Of a stretch of DNA of 64,000 nucleotides, positions 26,554-35,786 are shown piece after piece (position 1 is the stretch's first letter; every line of letters begins with the position of its first letter). Made by a program: the position numbers and the translations under genes. Below the pieces are notes generated by a model. The model was not told the origin of the DNA and searched no databases. It saw nothing but the letters and a program-made list of their open reading frames with translations. Source of the DNA: Acidobacteriaceae bacterium (GTDB lineage: Bacteria > Acidobacteriota > Terriglobia > Terriglobales > Acidobacteriaceae); the NCBI GenBank assembly GCA_003168355.1, contig PMSQ01000071.1, positions 118,377 to 182,376 of the forward strand. Direction: 5' to 3'.

Positions 26554-27744
26554 ATGAATCCTATGAAGAGATTTTTTCTGATATCCATTGCTATGGCATT
26601 TCTGCCCGCCTTCGCTGCGGGGCAGGTCGTCGAAGAGATTGTCGCGCGGGTCAACAGCCAGATCATTACCCGCTCGGAGTTCCTGCGCAGCAAGGACCAG
26701 CTCAAGGATGACGTCAAGCAACAGGACGCGGCCAATGCGGATAAGCTTTTTGAGGAGCGCGAAAAGGACATCCTGCGCGATCTCATCGACCAGCAGCTCC
26801 TGCTGGAAAAGGGCAAAGACCTCGACATTACCGGCGATACCGACCTGATTAAGCGCCTCGACCAGATGCGCAAAGACATGAAGCTGGAAACCATGGAGGA
26901 GCTTGAAAAGGCCGCCACCAGCCAGGGCATCTCCTACGAAGATTTCAAGCAGAACATGCGAAACCAGATCATCACGCAGAAAGTGATCGGTGAAGAAGTC
27001 GGCTCCCACCTCACCATCCCCAAAGAGGAAGAGCAGAAGTTTTACGAGGCGCACAAAAACGAGATGGAGCGGCCCGAGTCGATCAGGCTTAGCGAGATCC
27101 TCATCGCCCCGCAAAAGCCCGCTATGGATAAGCCCGCCGCCCCGGCTAAGCCGTCCGACAGCAATGCCGGTGATTCCGGCGTCGCCGACAACTCAAAGAG
27201 CCAGGACGCCATCAGCGATGCCGCTAAGCAAGCAGCCGAGGCTGCGGCTCTTTCCGTGGCCGAAGCGAAGGCCAACGATGTGCTCAAGCAGATTCGCGCT
27301 GGAGCCAGCTTTGATGATCTGGCGAAGAAGTATTCCGAGGGTTCTTCGGCGGCACAAGGCGGCGATCTTGGCGTGTTTAAGCGCGGGACTCTCGACAAGC
27401 AGCTTGAGGAGAAGACATTCGCCATGAAGTCCGGCGAAATCACCGACGTAGTCCGCACCAAACCCGGCTACATCATCTTGAAGGTTACCGATCACCAGAT
27501 GGCGGGCATTCCTCCGCTGAAGGAGATCGAGCCTAAAATCCAAGACGCGTTGTACTACGAGAAGCTGCAGCCCGCGCTTCGCGCCTATCTGACCAAGCTG
27601 CGCGAAGAAGCGTACATCGACCTCAAGGAGGGTTACGTTGATTCCGGCGCCAGCCCGAATGAGACGAAGCCGATTGAAACCGCCACTGCCAAGGCCTCCG
27701 ACACAAAGAAGCTCAAGAAGAAAAAGAAGCTGGGAATTCTCTAG
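26554..27744 (+). CDS. SurA-like periplasmic peptidyl-prolyl isomerase
   Basis: A 396-aa exported foldase for outer membrane proteins. A signal peptide (MNPMKRFFLISIAMAFLPAF) precedes the SurA N-terminal helical domain (VEEIVARVNSQIITRSEF). One parvulin domain (SIRLSEILIAP...AAQGGDLGVFKRGTL...GYIILKVTD) is split by a ~45-residue Ala/Asp-rich insertion at about residues 190-235. The C terminus is Lys-rich (KKLKKKKKLGIL), unusual for the family. E. coli SurA has two parvulin domains; only one is seen. This agrees with the heavy outer-membrane receptor load of the organism. Confidence 0.88.
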   Translation: MNPMKRFFLISIAMAFLPAFAAGQVVEEIVARVNSQIITRSEFLRSKDQLKDDVKQQDAANADKLFEEREKDILRDLIDQQLLLEKGKDLDITGDTDLIKRLDQMRKDMKLETMEELEKAATSQGISYEDFKQNMRNQIITQKVIGEEVGSHLTIPKEEEQKFYEAHKNEMERPESIRLSEILIAPQKPAMDKPAAPAKPSDSNAGDSGVADNSKSQDAISDAAKQAAEAAALSVAEAKANDVLKQIRAGASFDDLAKKYSEGSSAAQGGDLGVFKRGTLDKQLEEKTFAMKSGEITDVVRTKPGYIILKVTDHQMAGIPPLKEIEPKIQDALYYEKLQPALRAYLTKLREEAYIDLKEGYVDSGASPNETKPIETATAKASDTKKLKKKKKLGIL

Positions 27745-27764
27745 CAGGCTGCGGAAAAACTCGC

Positions 27765-27850
27765 GCCCGACAATAAAGTGCGACCACCGGCTGAAGCCCG
27801 CATTGGTTCCGGACGCTTTAAGCGGCGCTGAAGCGCCGCTCTTCCCCGTT
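27765..27850. repeat. Palindromic repeat cluster in a 252-bp spacer
   Basis: It contains AGCGGCGCTGAAGCGCCGCT, a perfect stem around GA, plus a GGCTGAAGCCC fragment. It is of the same general type as the repeat blocks at 2745 and 42879. The rest of the spacer to 27996 holds no gene that I can support. Confidence 0.6.
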
Positions 27851-27996
27851 ACTACCAGCGTTGCTGGCTGATGGCTTTGGCCGTTGAGATGCCGATGCCC
27901 GGAGTTCTTCTGCCCGCAAGACCGCACTTCCGCCGACCGTCCTGCAGCACCTTCCCCGCCGCCTCCGTGCTTTCTGATTTACACTGATGGAAAGGA

Positions 27997-29070
27997 ATGA
28001 AAGAGTTCTACATCAGCGATTGCACCCGCCACGAGAACAAGATCATCACCGCCAACTTCGTCGTGGTCAGCAAGCAGATCAAGCCCAAGAAAAGCGGTGA
28101 GCCCTATCTCGCTCTTACCCTAGGCGACCGCAGCGGGCAACTCGAAGCCAAGATGTGGGACAACGTGGAAGAAGTGCTTAATGCCTTCGAGCAGGACGAT
28201 TTCCTCAAAATCAAGGGCCTCGTCAACAAGTACAAGAACCGTTTCCAACTCACCGTCCACAAGCTGCGCAAGCTGGGCGAATCGGAAATCGATTTTTCCG
28301 ACTATCTTCCCAAGACCACCAGGAATGTCGACGAACTCTGGCAAACCTTGACTGATTTCGTCGATTCCTTTCAGAATCATCATCTTAAGTCTCTCGTGCG
28401 GGCCTTCATGTCTGACCCGGAGATCGCTGCCGCCTATCGCAATGCTCCCGCCGCCAAGACCCTGCATCACGCATATATCGGCGGCTTGCTTGACCACGTG
28501 GTCTCGCTCTTTCGTGCTTGCGACTTGGTTTGCAGAAACTATCCTCATGTCAACCGGGATTTGTTGCTTACCGGCGTATTTCTCCACGACATTGGCAAGA
28601 TCCACGAACTTGCCTACAATCGCTCGTTTTCCTACACCACGCGCGGCCAGTTGCTCGGACACATGATCATTGAACTTGAGATGTTGCAGGCTAAGCTCGC
28701 GCAGGTTCCCGACTTTCCGCCCGAACTCAAGACTCTGCTGGAACACCTCATCATCAGCCACCATGGCGAGTACGAGTTCGGCTCAACCAAGTTGCCCATG
28801 TTTCCCGAAGCGCTCCTGTTGCACTATATGGACGATTTGGATTCCAAGATGGAGGCTATGCGCGCCCACTTTGAGCGAGAAGCTGACCTGGAGAGCCCTT
28901 GGACCAGCTACAACGCATCGCTCGGACGCCCACTGCTTAACAGCGCGAAGTTCCTTGCGCCCAAGGCCACGCTTCAGGCGGACTCTTCCTCTACGGCAGA
29001 GGCTGAGAAGGCGGAGGCTGCGGGGGAATCCCGCGAAGAAGCTCCGACATTGCCCGGCTTTGAATCCTAG
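27997..29070 (+). CDS. YhaM-like 3'-5' exoribonuclease (OB-fold plus HD domain)
   Basis: A 357-aa protein. Residues ~1-95 form an OB-type nucleic-acid-binding fold (YLALTLGDRSGQLEAKMWD). The HD phosphohydrolase domain follows with HHAYIGGLLDHVV, FLHDIGKI and HLIISHHGEYEFGS, giving the H...HD...H...D metal set. In Firmicutes this architecture is YhaM, a 3'-5' exonuclease; the Acidobacteria version is assumed similar. A ~35-residue Glu/Ala-rich tail extends beyond the usual end. AAGGA lies directly before the ATG. Confidence 0.87.
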   Translation: MKEFYISDCTRHENKIITANFVVVSKQIKPKKSGEPYLALTLGDRSGQLEAKMWDNVEEVLNAFEQDDFLKIKGLVNKYKNRFQLTVHKLRKLGESEIDFSDYLPKTTRNVDELWQTLTDFVDSFQNHHLKSLVRAFMSDPEIAAAYRNAPAAKTLHHAYIGGLLDHVVSLFRACDLVCRNYPHVNRDLLLTGVFLHDIGKIHELAYNRSFSYTTRGQLLGHMIIELEMLQAKLAQVPDFPPELKTLLEHLIISHHGEYEFGSTKLPMFPEALLLHYMDDLDSKMEAMRAHFEREADLESPWTSYNASLGRPLLNSAKFLAPKATLQADSSSTAEAEKAEAAGESREEAPTLPGFES

Positions 29071-29101
29071 CTTTCGCGCCGGAGAGATTTTCTACCGCAC
29101 C

Positions 29102-29800
29102 ATGCTCGACTTCAATCGCTTCGAAATTCTTACCTTCGATTGTTACGGCACTCTCATCAACTGGGAGGAAGGAATTCTCCGCTGCTTGCATCGCGTCCTC
29201 GCAGCCCACGGCAAAGACGCAGACGATATCACCATCCTGCAACACTACGGCGATTTCGAAGCCTGCGCCGAGCAGGGCGAGTATCGTTGCTATCGCGAAG
29301 TCCTTCAGTCTGTGGTGCGGCAGTTCGGAGAACAGTCCGGATTCACGCCGACGAACCAGGAAGTTCGTTCGCTGCCCGAGTCACTGGCAGAATGGAAGCC
29401 GTGGCCCGATACCGTGACTGCGCTCCGCGAACTCCAGCGCCGTTTTCGATTGGTCATCGTTTCCAACGTGGATGACGATCTCTTTGCCGCCACGCGGCCT
29501 CAGCTTGGAGTGGAGTTTGACCGGATCATCACGGCTCAACAGGCAGGCGCCTACAAGCCATCATTGAAGGTTTTCGAGCTCGCGTTAAGCCGGATCGGCG
29601 TTCCTGCGCACCGTGTACTGCATGTTGGCCAGAGCCTCTACCATGATGTGATTCCCGCGCAGTCGCTCGGGCTGGCCACGGTCTGGGTCAACCGTCCATC
29701 GGCGCGAACCGGAGTTGGCGCCGTCAAGGCAGTGGAAGCGCATCCGGATTTGCAGGTTTCCAGCCTCGCCGACCTTGCCGCTGCTTGCGTCCCACCGTGA
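29102..29800 (+). CDS. Haloacid dehalogenase (type II)-like HAD hydrolase
   Basis: A 232-aa HAD-superfamily enzyme. Motif I is LTFDCYGTLINWE with the nucleophile Asp, motif II is VIVSNVDDD, motif III Lys is in GAYKPSLKVF, and motif IV is VGQSLYHDVIPA. DCYGTL and the helical cap fit 2-haloacid dehalogenase type II, though many relatives act on phosphate esters. The ATG lies 31 bp after the HD-protein stop, on the same strand, so the two may be cotranscribed. The C terminus runs to within 4 bp of the convergent regulator gene. Confidence 0.87.
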   Translation: MLDFNRFEILTFDCYGTLINWEEGILRCLHRVLAAHGKDADDITILQHYGDFEACAEQGEYRCYREVLQSVVRQFGEQSGFTPTNQEVRSLPESLAEWKPWPDTVTALRELQRRFRLVIVSNVDDDLFAATRPQLGVEFDRIITAQQAGAYKPSLKVFELALSRIGVPAHRVLHVGQSLYHDVIPAQSLGLATVWVNRPSARTGVGAVKAVEAHPDLQVSSLADLAAACVPP

Positions 29801-29804
29801 TTCT

Positions 29805-30539
29805 CTAGAAGTTGGCCGGAATCTTTACGACCCGCTTCTGAATCGCCCACATAACCAGTTCGGCCTTGTTGTGGATGCCAAGTTTCCGCATCAGATTGAA
29901 CTTGTGCGCGTCCACGGTCTTGCTGCTCAACCCTAGAACCGTTGCCGCGGCCCGCACCGTTCTTCCTTCCGCCAGCAGCTTCAGAACTTCTCGCTCGCGG
30001 GCGGTGAGAGCCCGTTCTTCTGCGAATAGAGTTTCGGTTGAGCGGTGCGGTTCACGTCGCGAGAACGCTTCCTGAGTCCGGCTGTTTGAGTGCGTCGCGT
30101 CACGGTTCGATGCATTATCGCCCGTTGCATTGACGCGGCACGAGTTCCGCACCATCTCGACCAGTTCTTCCACGGAGGTTTGCCGGGCCGTGCAGCTTCC
30201 TGCCGCGGTTCGCAGCCCGTCGAACGCAGAACTGACCTGTTCCTGCATGCTTAAGAAAACCAGTTTTGTGAGCGGAGATTCCCGCGACAGCAAACGCTCC
30301 ACATCGGCCGCAGCCAGCCCAAACGTACCGGCATCGGCGATTACAACGTCCGGCCGAAACTCATAAACTTTACGCAGGCACTCGGCCGCATTTCCGGCTT
30401 CGGTCACGACCTCAATATCGGGCTCGTCTTCCAGCAGCCGTCGCAGACCTTGTCGCAAAAGAACATGGTCATGTGCGAGCACACACCGAATCATTCTGCC
30501 GGGGGAAACTATTTCCTTTGGATCCGTGCGGGGGGGCAC
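29805..30539 (-). CDS. NarL/LuxR-type response regulator with low-conservation receiver
   Basis: A 244-aa DNA-binding response regulator. The receiver (~16-125) has CVLAHDHVLLRQGL and the acceptor Asp in VVIADAGTFG. The expected Lys near the C-terminal end of the receiver is not obvious (GSCTARQTSVEEL), so phosphorylation may be impaired. A Ser/Asn/Arg-rich linker leads to a LuxR HTH (LTAREREVLKLLAEGRT...SSKTVDAHKFNLMRKLGI). The GTG start at 30539 has GGAGGA 3-4 nt upstream; an internal ATG (30494) at the domain border lacks such a site. No partner histidine kinase is adjacent. Confidence 0.87.
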   Translation of the reverse strand: MPPRTDPKEIVSPGRMIRCVLAHDHVLLRQGLRRLLEDEPDIEVVTEAGNAAECLRKVYEFRPDVVIADAGTFGLAAADVERLLSRESPLTKLVFLSMQEQVSSAFDGLRTAAGSCTARQTSVEELVEMVRNSCRVNATGDNASNRDATHSNSRTQEAFSRREPHRSTETLFAEERALTAREREVLKLLAEGRTVRAAATVLGLSSKTVDAHKFNLMRKLGIHNKAELVMWAIQKRVVKIPANF

Positions 30540-30743
30540 AGTTCCTCCAATTGGGCCAGAGAATTTATGAAGCAGCGCAGAACTCCAAAAAGGAGCCGAA
30601 ACAACGGAGACACAAACGATGACTCGTTATTGTAGCAATCATTCACCCCGCTGCGCACGCCCGGTAAGCTTTTTTTTGGCGACTCGTCCGGAAACGCAAC
30701 TTTCTTTCTCTCCCCGGAAACTCCAGGGCGAGGCCGCATCAGG

Positions 30744-30749
30744 TAGAAT
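30744..30749 (+). promoter_or_regulatory. Putative -10 (TAGAAT) for leaderless aroC
   Basis: Ends 9 nt before the aroC ATG with no ribosome-binding site between. Confidence 0.45.
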
Positions 30750-30758
30750 CGAGCACTT

Positions 30759-31931
30759 ATGCTGCGCTACTTCACAGCCGGAGAATCGCACGGCGAAGCT
30801 CTGGTCGCTTTCCTTTCTGGGTTGCCCGCGGGGCTTAAAGTGGACCAGACTTTTCTCGACCGGGAACTCTGGCGCCGCCAGCAGGGGTACGGCCGCGGCG
30901 GCCGCATGAAGATCGAGCGTGACACTGCCCACATTCTCTCCGGCGTCCGCCATGGTATGACAATTGGCTCGCCCATTTCGGTGCAACTGGAAAACCGGGA
31001 CTGGAAAAACTGGCAGGAATCCCTGCCCGTCGGCGAAGGCGATCCTGCTCGCCACAAGCGTGTATCTTCTCCGCGACCCGGACACGCCGACTTGGCCGGA
31101 GCTCTGAAATACAATTTTCCCGAGGCCCGCTATGTCCTGGAGCGTGCCTCCGCCCGCGAATCGGCGGCGCGCGTCGCCATCGGCGCCCTCGCCAAGACCT
31201 TTCTCCGCGAACTCGGTATCGATGTGCTCAGCCACGTCGTGGCCATCGGCAACGTGGCCATGCAACAAGAAGTCCCTTGGGAACAGATTCAGGCTCTTTA
31301 CAACCAGGAAAATATCTTGCTGAATTGTGCCGACACAAGAACCGAGCAGCGCATGAAAGACGAAATCGACAAGGTCTACAAAACCGGCGATTCGCTGGGA
31401 GGCGTCTTCGAGGTGGTTGCCCGCGGTGTTCCACCCGGCCTTGGGACTTATGCCCAGTGGGACGAACGCCTGGATGGTTTGCTTGCCGCCGCCATCATGT
31501 CGTTGCAAGCGGTGAAGGCGGTTGAGATCGGTTCCGGCATTACTTCCGCTGCTTCTCCAGGCTCTGCGGTGCACGATGAAATCGGCTATGGCAAACCCGA
31601 AAGTCTTAGCGGGTTCACGCGCGCTCGCAACAACGCTGGCGGAGTCGAAGGCGGCGTTTCCAATGGAGAAGAGATTCGCCTGCGCGGCTATTTGAAGCCG
31701 ATCTCCACGTTGCGCCGCCCCCTGCAATCGGTCGATTTCTCTACCCGCCAGCCGGTAAGCGCCGCCTATGAGCGCTCCGACGTTTGTGTAGTCCCGGCCG
31801 CAGGCGTCGCTGCAGAGGCCATGGTCGCGCTTACTCTGGCCCGCTGCGCTCTCGACAAATTCGGCGGCGACTCAATGGGAGAAACCTCGCGCAATTTCCA
31901 GGGTTACTGCTTACAACTGAAGAACTACTGA
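30759..31931 (+). CDS. aroC: Chorismate synthase
   Basis: Converts 5-enolpyruvylshikimate-3-phosphate to chorismate using reduced FMN, the last step of the shikimate pathway. At 390 aa it is typical. Recognisable signatures are GESHGEALVAFLSGLPAGL at the N terminus, GRGGRM, SSPRPGHADLAGALKY, RASARESAARVA and the C-terminal GDSMGET. It is followed after 14 bp by def, on the same strand. The first base of a TAGAAT box lies 15 bp upstream of the start, suggesting leaderless mRNA. Confidence 0.97.
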   Translation: MLRYFTAGESHGEALVAFLSGLPAGLKVDQTFLDRELWRRQQGYGRGGRMKIERDTAHILSGVRHGMTIGSPISVQLENRDWKNWQESLPVGEGDPARHKRVSSPRPGHADLAGALKYNFPEARYVLERASARESAARVAIGALAKTFLRELGIDVLSHVVAIGNVAMQQEVPWEQIQALYNQENILLNCADTRTEQRMKDEIDKVYKTGDSLGGVFEVVARGVPPGLGTYAQWDERLDGLLAAAIMSLQAVKAVEIGSGITSAASPGSAVHDEIGYGKPESLSGFTRARNNAGGVEGGVSNGEEIRLRGYLKPISTLRRPLQSVDFSTRQPVSAAYERSDVCVVPAAGVAAEAMVALTLARCALDKFGGDSMGETSRNFQGYCLQLKNY

Positions 31932-31945
31932 TGATCTAAATTTCG

Positions 31946-32455
31946 ATGATCTATCCCATCGTAAAGTTCGGAAATCCCGTCCTCGAGAAGCCGGCCGAGA
32001 AAGTCACGGTCTTCGATGAAGAATTGAAGAAGCTGATCGAGGACATGTTCGAATCGATGTATGCAGCCCGCGGTGTGGGCCTGGCAGCGCCGCAGATCGG
32101 CATCTCACGCCGCATTGCCGTCGTCGACGTTACTTTCCAAGAGGATCCCAATGCCAAACTCGTCCTTATCAACCCGGAGATTCTCCACAAAGAGGGCCGC
32201 CACTCACAGAGCGAAGGCTGCCTCAGCATCCCCGACTTCCGCGAAAATGTGAGTCGCGCCAAGGAAGTCACGGTTCGCGCGCAGGATATAACCGGGCAGG
32301 TTTTCGAAAGGACCGGCGACGACCTGCTGGCCCGCGCATTTCAGCACGAAACCGATCATCTCAACGGCAAACTTTACATCAGCCACATCAGCGCATTAAA
32401 ACGCGACCTAATCAAGCGCAAAATTCGCAAACTGGTCAAAGCGGGAGAGTGGTAA
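31946..32455 (+). CDS. def: Peptide deformylase
   Basis: Removes the N-formyl group from nascent proteins. The 169-aa protein has the three family motifs: GVGLAAPQIG, EGCLSIPD (metal-ligand Cys) and QHETDHLNG (HExxH). It lies 14 bp after aroC and 86 bp before fmt, so enzymes that add and remove the formyl group are encoded side by side, as in many bacteria. Confidence 0.97.
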   Translation: MIYPIVKFGNPVLEKPAEKVTVFDEELKKLIEDMFESMYAARGVGLAAPQIGISRRIAVVDVTFQEDPNAKLVLINPEILHKEGRHSQSEGCLSIPDFRENVSRAKEVTVRAQDITGQVFERTGDDLLARAFQHETDHLNGKLYISHISALKRDLIKRKIRKLVKAGEW

Positions 32456-32541
32456 GAATTTGTAACTGGGCAATTGAGCGATTGTTTGCTGCAGTTTTCG
32501 CTCATCCCAATTGCTCAATCACCCGATCGCAAAATCGCCCG
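32456..32541. repeat. Imperfect inverted repeat between def and fmt
   Basis: GGGCAATTGAGCGATTG (32468-32484) is matched in inverted form at 32508-32524 with three mismatches. Further iterations of CGATCGC/ATCGCCCGAT run up to the fmt start codon. It belongs to the class of phrase-like inverted repeats also seen at 47186, 48498 and 49099. Confidence 0.55.
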
Positions 32542-33483
32542 ATGTCTTCCTCTCTTAATCTCGTCTTGTGCGGTACACCTCGCTTTGCCGTGCCCACGCT
32601 CGACAGGTTGGTCGAGGCTGGCTTCCACATTCATCTCGTGGTCACGCAGCCGGATCGGCCCAAGGGGCGCGGTCTCGAACTCGTTTCTTCGCCAGTCAAA
32701 CAACGCTCCTTGCAGTTGGGATTGCCGATCATCCAACCTGAACAGATCAAGCACAACGAAGCCTTTCGCGCGCATCTCAGCGCCCTTAAGCCCGATGCCG
32801 TCCTTGTGGTCGGTTACGGCCGCATCATTCCGCAATGGATGCTCGACCTGCCGCCTCTCGGCAACATCAACCTGCACGCTTCGCTCTTGCCGAAATATCG
32901 TGGCGCTGCGCCCATTCAGTGGGCGATTGCGCTGGGAGAAACTGTCACCGGAGTCACCACGATGAAAATTGATGCGGGCCTCGACACCGGTGACATCCTT
33001 CTGCAGCAGGAAGTTCCAATTGCTCCCGACGACACGGCCGAGAAACTCGCCCCGAAGTTGGCTGCCGTGGGAGCCGACCTTACGGTCACAACCCTGCGCG
33101 GATTGCAGACTGGCAGCGTTCATCCACGCCAGCAGGATCGGGCCCAGGCCACGCTCGCGCCCATTCTAAAGAAGGAGGATGGCTTCATCGAGTTCACCCG
33201 TTCGGCGACCGAGATCCTGAACCGCATGCGCGGTTTTCAGCCCTGGCCTGGCGCGCACACGAAGTTTCGTGGCAAGAACCTGCAAGTATGGAAGGCAGCT
33301 CGCGCTGACCGCGCATTGCCGTCGGCTGAACTGAAGGTGGAAGGCGGTCATCTTCTAGTCGGCTGCGGTGACGGCACGGCAATCGAACTCCTCGAACTCC
33401 AGTTGGAAGGCAAGAAGCGCACCTCCGCCCCAGACTTTCTTCGCGGTTATCGCCCTCAAGACGGGGAAAAGCTGGGTTTGTAG
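32542..33483 (+). CDS. fmt: Methionyl-tRNA formyltransferase
   Basis: Formylates Met-tRNA(fMet) using 10-formyl-tetrahydrofolate. The 313-aa protein begins LVLCGTPRFAVPTL. NINLHASLLPKYRGAAPI holds the catalytic Asn-His pair, and VTTMKIDAGLDTGD follows, then the C-terminal OB-like domain. ATG 32542 starts exactly at the conserved N terminus; the open frame extends upstream through the intergenic repeat but without homology. Part of the def-fmt-rsmB group. Confidence 0.96.
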   Translation: MSSSLNLVLCGTPRFAVPTLDRLVEAGFHIHLVVTQPDRPKGRGLELVSSPVKQRSLQLGLPIIQPEQIKHNEAFRAHLSALKPDAVLVVGYGRIIPQWMLDLPPLGNINLHASLLPKYRGAAPIQWAIALGETVTGVTTMKIDAGLDTGDILLQQEVPIAPDDTAEKLAPKLAAVGADLTVTTLRGLQTGSVHPRQQDRAQATLAPILKKEDGFIEFTRSATEILNRMRGFQPWPGAHTKFRGKNLQVWKAARADRALPSAELKVEGGHLLVGCGDGTAIELLELQLEGKKRTSAPDFLRGYRPQDGEKLGL

Positions 33484-33506
33484 CGCAGTGCCGCTTTCCC
33501 TGAAAG

Positions 33507-34925
33507 ATGGCTTCCGTCATACTGGCCACAGTGAAACCAAAATCTCGATATTCACAACCGGCGGTTTCTCCAGCCCGCGCTGCCGCATTCGACATCCTGC
33601 TCCGGGTGGAGCGCGAGGATTCCTACGCATCTGAACTCCTGCATTCCAGGACGTACGACCGGCTCACGGTTGTCGATCACTCCCTGGCGACAGAACTGGT
33701 CATGGGCGTCCTGCGCTGGCGATCGACGCTCGATTCACAAATCGCCAAGGATTCTGCACAACCACTCTCCAAACTCGATCTCGAGATTCTCACCGCGCTC
33801 CGCCTCGCGGTCTACCAACTCCGCTGGCTCAGCCGTATTCCCGCCCGTGCCGCAATCAATGAGAGCGTTGAACTCGTCAAGCGTGCCCGCAAACGTTCCG
33901 CCGCTCCGTTCGTGAATGCGGTTCTGCGTAAGCTTTCCAACGGCGTTTCGCCCAGCCGCGAAGTTCCTCAGCCCGCAATCGGTGACGCTTCGGCCGAGAG
34001 TCTCGCTGAGGGCAGTGCCCACCCGCGATGGCTCGTCGAACGCTGGATACAAGCTTACGGATTCGATGCCGCTCTCCGCATTTGCCAGCACAACCAATCG
34101 GTTCCCGTCACTGCCATCCGCCTACGTCGCCCCGAAGCGGAAGACCAGCTCGGCGCCGAAGGAATCGAACTGGCTCCCGGCGCTTTCCTGGCTTCCGCGC
34201 GGCGAGTTCAGCACGGAGACATCGCCAGGACCGCTGCTTTCCGCGCGGCCTTCTGTGTGATCCAGGATGAAGGCTCGCAGCTCGTCGCGGCTCTGGTGGG
34301 ACATGGCTCGCGCGTTCTCGATTGTTGCGCGGCTCCGGGCGGAAAGACTTTGGCTATCGCCGATCGCAATCCCAACTCGGAGATCGTTGCAGGGGAGCTT
34401 CATCCTCATCGCGCACGTCTCCTGCGAAAGCTCATGAGCGCGCCGGATCCAACCAGCGACGCTGCAGACGGCAATATCCGTGTGGTTGCCGCCGATGCGC
34501 GAGATCTGCCCTTTGACCGAAAATTCGCCCGCGTTCTCGCCGACGTGCCCTGCTCCGGCACCGGCACGCTTTCCCGCAACCCGGAGATCAAGTGGCGGCT
34601 CACGCCCGAGGACCTCGCCGACTTCCAGGCGCGTCAAATCGCAATCCTGCGTTCGGCCATGGCTCAAGTCGCCGCCGGAGGCCGCATGATCTACTCCACC
34701 TGCTCGTTGGAAAGAGAAGAAAACGAAGACGTCGTCGAGCGCTCAATCAGTGGAGACTCGTCGTTCCGCGTAATCGATTGCCGGGCTGAACTTGAGCGGC
34801 TTCAACAGCAGGGGGAATTGATCTGTTCGGACCCTCCTTCGCTCACTCGGGGCCCCTACCTGCGGACGCTGCCCGGGGTCCATCCGTGCGACGGCTTCTT
34901 CGCTGCGATCCTGGAAAAAGTCTAA
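33507..34925 (+). CDS. rsmB: 16S rRNA m5C967 methyltransferase RsmB
   Basis: A 472-aa protein with an N-terminal NusB-like RNA-binding domain (~22-150: ARAAAFDILLRVEREDSYAS) and a SAM-dependent methyltransferase domain. The latter has VLDCCAAPGGKTLAIADRN, ADVPCSGTGTLSRNPEIKW and MIYSTCSLEREENE, whose PC and TC cysteines are the m5C methyltransferase pair. The adjacent def and fmt genes match the standard def-fmt-rsmB order. A GTG 30 nt downstream is an alternative start. Confidence 0.94.
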   Translation: MASVILATVKPKSRYSQPAVSPARAAAFDILLRVEREDSYASELLHSRTYDRLTVVDHSLATELVMGVLRWRSTLDSQIAKDSAQPLSKLDLEILTALRLAVYQLRWLSRIPARAAINESVELVKRARKRSAAPFVNAVLRKLSNGVSPSREVPQPAIGDASAESLAEGSAHPRWLVERWIQAYGFDAALRICQHNQSVPVTAIRLRRPEAEDQLGAEGIELAPGAFLASARRVQHGDIARTAAFRAAFCVIQDEGSQLVAALVGHGSRVLDCCAAPGGKTLAIADRNPNSEIVAGELHPHRARLLRKLMSAPDPTSDAADGNIRVVAADARDLPFDRKFARVLADVPCSGTGTLSRNPEIKWRLTPEDLADFQARQIAILRSAMAQVAAGGRMIYSTCSLEREENEDVVERSISGDSSFRVIDCRAELERLQQQGELICSDPPSLTRGPYLRTLPGVHPCDGFFAAILEKV

Positions 34926-34953
34926 CTGTGGCGAACCGATCCCAGGTTCTCCC

Positions 34954-35715
34954 TTACCTCACTTCGAAATTCACCACCGACCCCGCCAAAACTTTTTGCC
35001 CGGCCGGCGGCGTCTGCGCAACGATGATACTTGCCGGCGTTGGCTGGGGCGGTGCGGCAATTATGGACGAGGCAGCGGCCAGCGAAGGCGCGTTCGCGGC
35101 CGCCGGGGCCATGCTCACGTTCCCCAGTTTGAAGCCTGCATCCTGCAGCGTGCGGCTCGCGCTGCCCAGCGGCTGCCCCACAAAACTTGGCATCACGTAT
35201 GCCGGCGGATCGGCCGCCACCGTAACCAGCAGGCTGGTTCTTGGCGCCGACACCTGGCCTGTATTTGCCGGTGGACTCTGTGCCAGCACCTGGTCAGCAG
35301 GTGTTCCGGGCAACTGCATTTCCGCCGTTGAAGCCACATCCAACCCGCGCCGCCCGATGTTCCATTCCGCGGCGCGTTCACTCTCCTTTGTCACATCCGG
35401 AATCGCCACGCGCTGCGGCCCCAGACTCTGCGCCACGCGCACCTGCCATCCTCGCCGCACCTTCGTACCCGGCAGCGGCACCTGAGTCATGATCCGTCCC
35501 TCAGGAATGTGCGGGCTGTAATACTGCTGCTCCACATCAATCTGCAGCCCGAGCCCGCCAACGGAGCGTTCGGCCTCCGCCGGACTAAGTCCAACTATCG
35601 CGGGCACCTCGACTTCTTGTCCGTGAATCGCGAATCGCATTGCCGTCAGCGCCGACACCAATGCCACAACCACCAGCACCAACGCCAGCATCGCAAAGCG
35701 GAACAGGGGTTTCAT
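34954..35715 (-). CDS. Membrane-anchored protein with three PASTA domains
   Basis: A 253-aa protein: one N-terminal membrane helix (FAMLALVLVVVALVSALTAM), then three PASTA repeats (~35-100, 101-170, 171-253). Each shows the VPxxxGxxxxxA start and QxPxxG ends (QVPLPGTKV, AQSPPANTG, AQTPPAGQKV). PASTA domains bind uncrosslinked peptidoglycan or beta-lactams and are usually attached to kinases or PBPs. Here they stand alone, 71 bp downstream of a PBP1A gene on the same strand, so a role as its separate accessory is likely. An Ala/Pro-rich linker interrupts the third domain. Confidence 0.88.
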   Translation of the reverse strand: MKPLFRFAMLALVLVVVALVSALTAMRFAIHGQEVEVPAIVGLSPAEAERSVGGLGLQIDVEQQYYSPHIPEGRIMTQVPLPGTKVRRGWQVRVAQSLGPQRVAIPDVTKESERAAEWNIGRRGLDVASTAEMQLPGTPADQVLAQSPPANTGQVSAPRTSLLVTVAADPPAYVMPSFVGQPLGSASRTLQDAGFKLGNVSMAPAAANAPSLAAASSIIAAPPQPTPASIIVAQTPPAGQKVLAGSVVNFEVR

Positions 35716-35723
35716 AAGTCGAT

Positions 35724-35729
35724 ATTATG
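35724..35729 (-). promoter_or_regulatory. Putative -10 (CATAAT) for the PASTA gene
   Basis: Lies 8 nt before the ATG on the minus strand. If active, the PASTA gene has its own leaderless transcript besides any read-through from the PBP gene. Confidence 0.35.
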
Positions 35730-35786
35730 GGTACGAATCGTTCAACAAGCGGCTACGGAGAGTTCTCTGATCATCGCTAATGACTC

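Noticed and set aside
28670..29101. Upstream in-frame extension of the HAD hydrolase
   Set aside because: It overlaps the HD-protein gene in another frame, is Arg/Ser-rich and shows no homology; ATG 29102 starts the domain.
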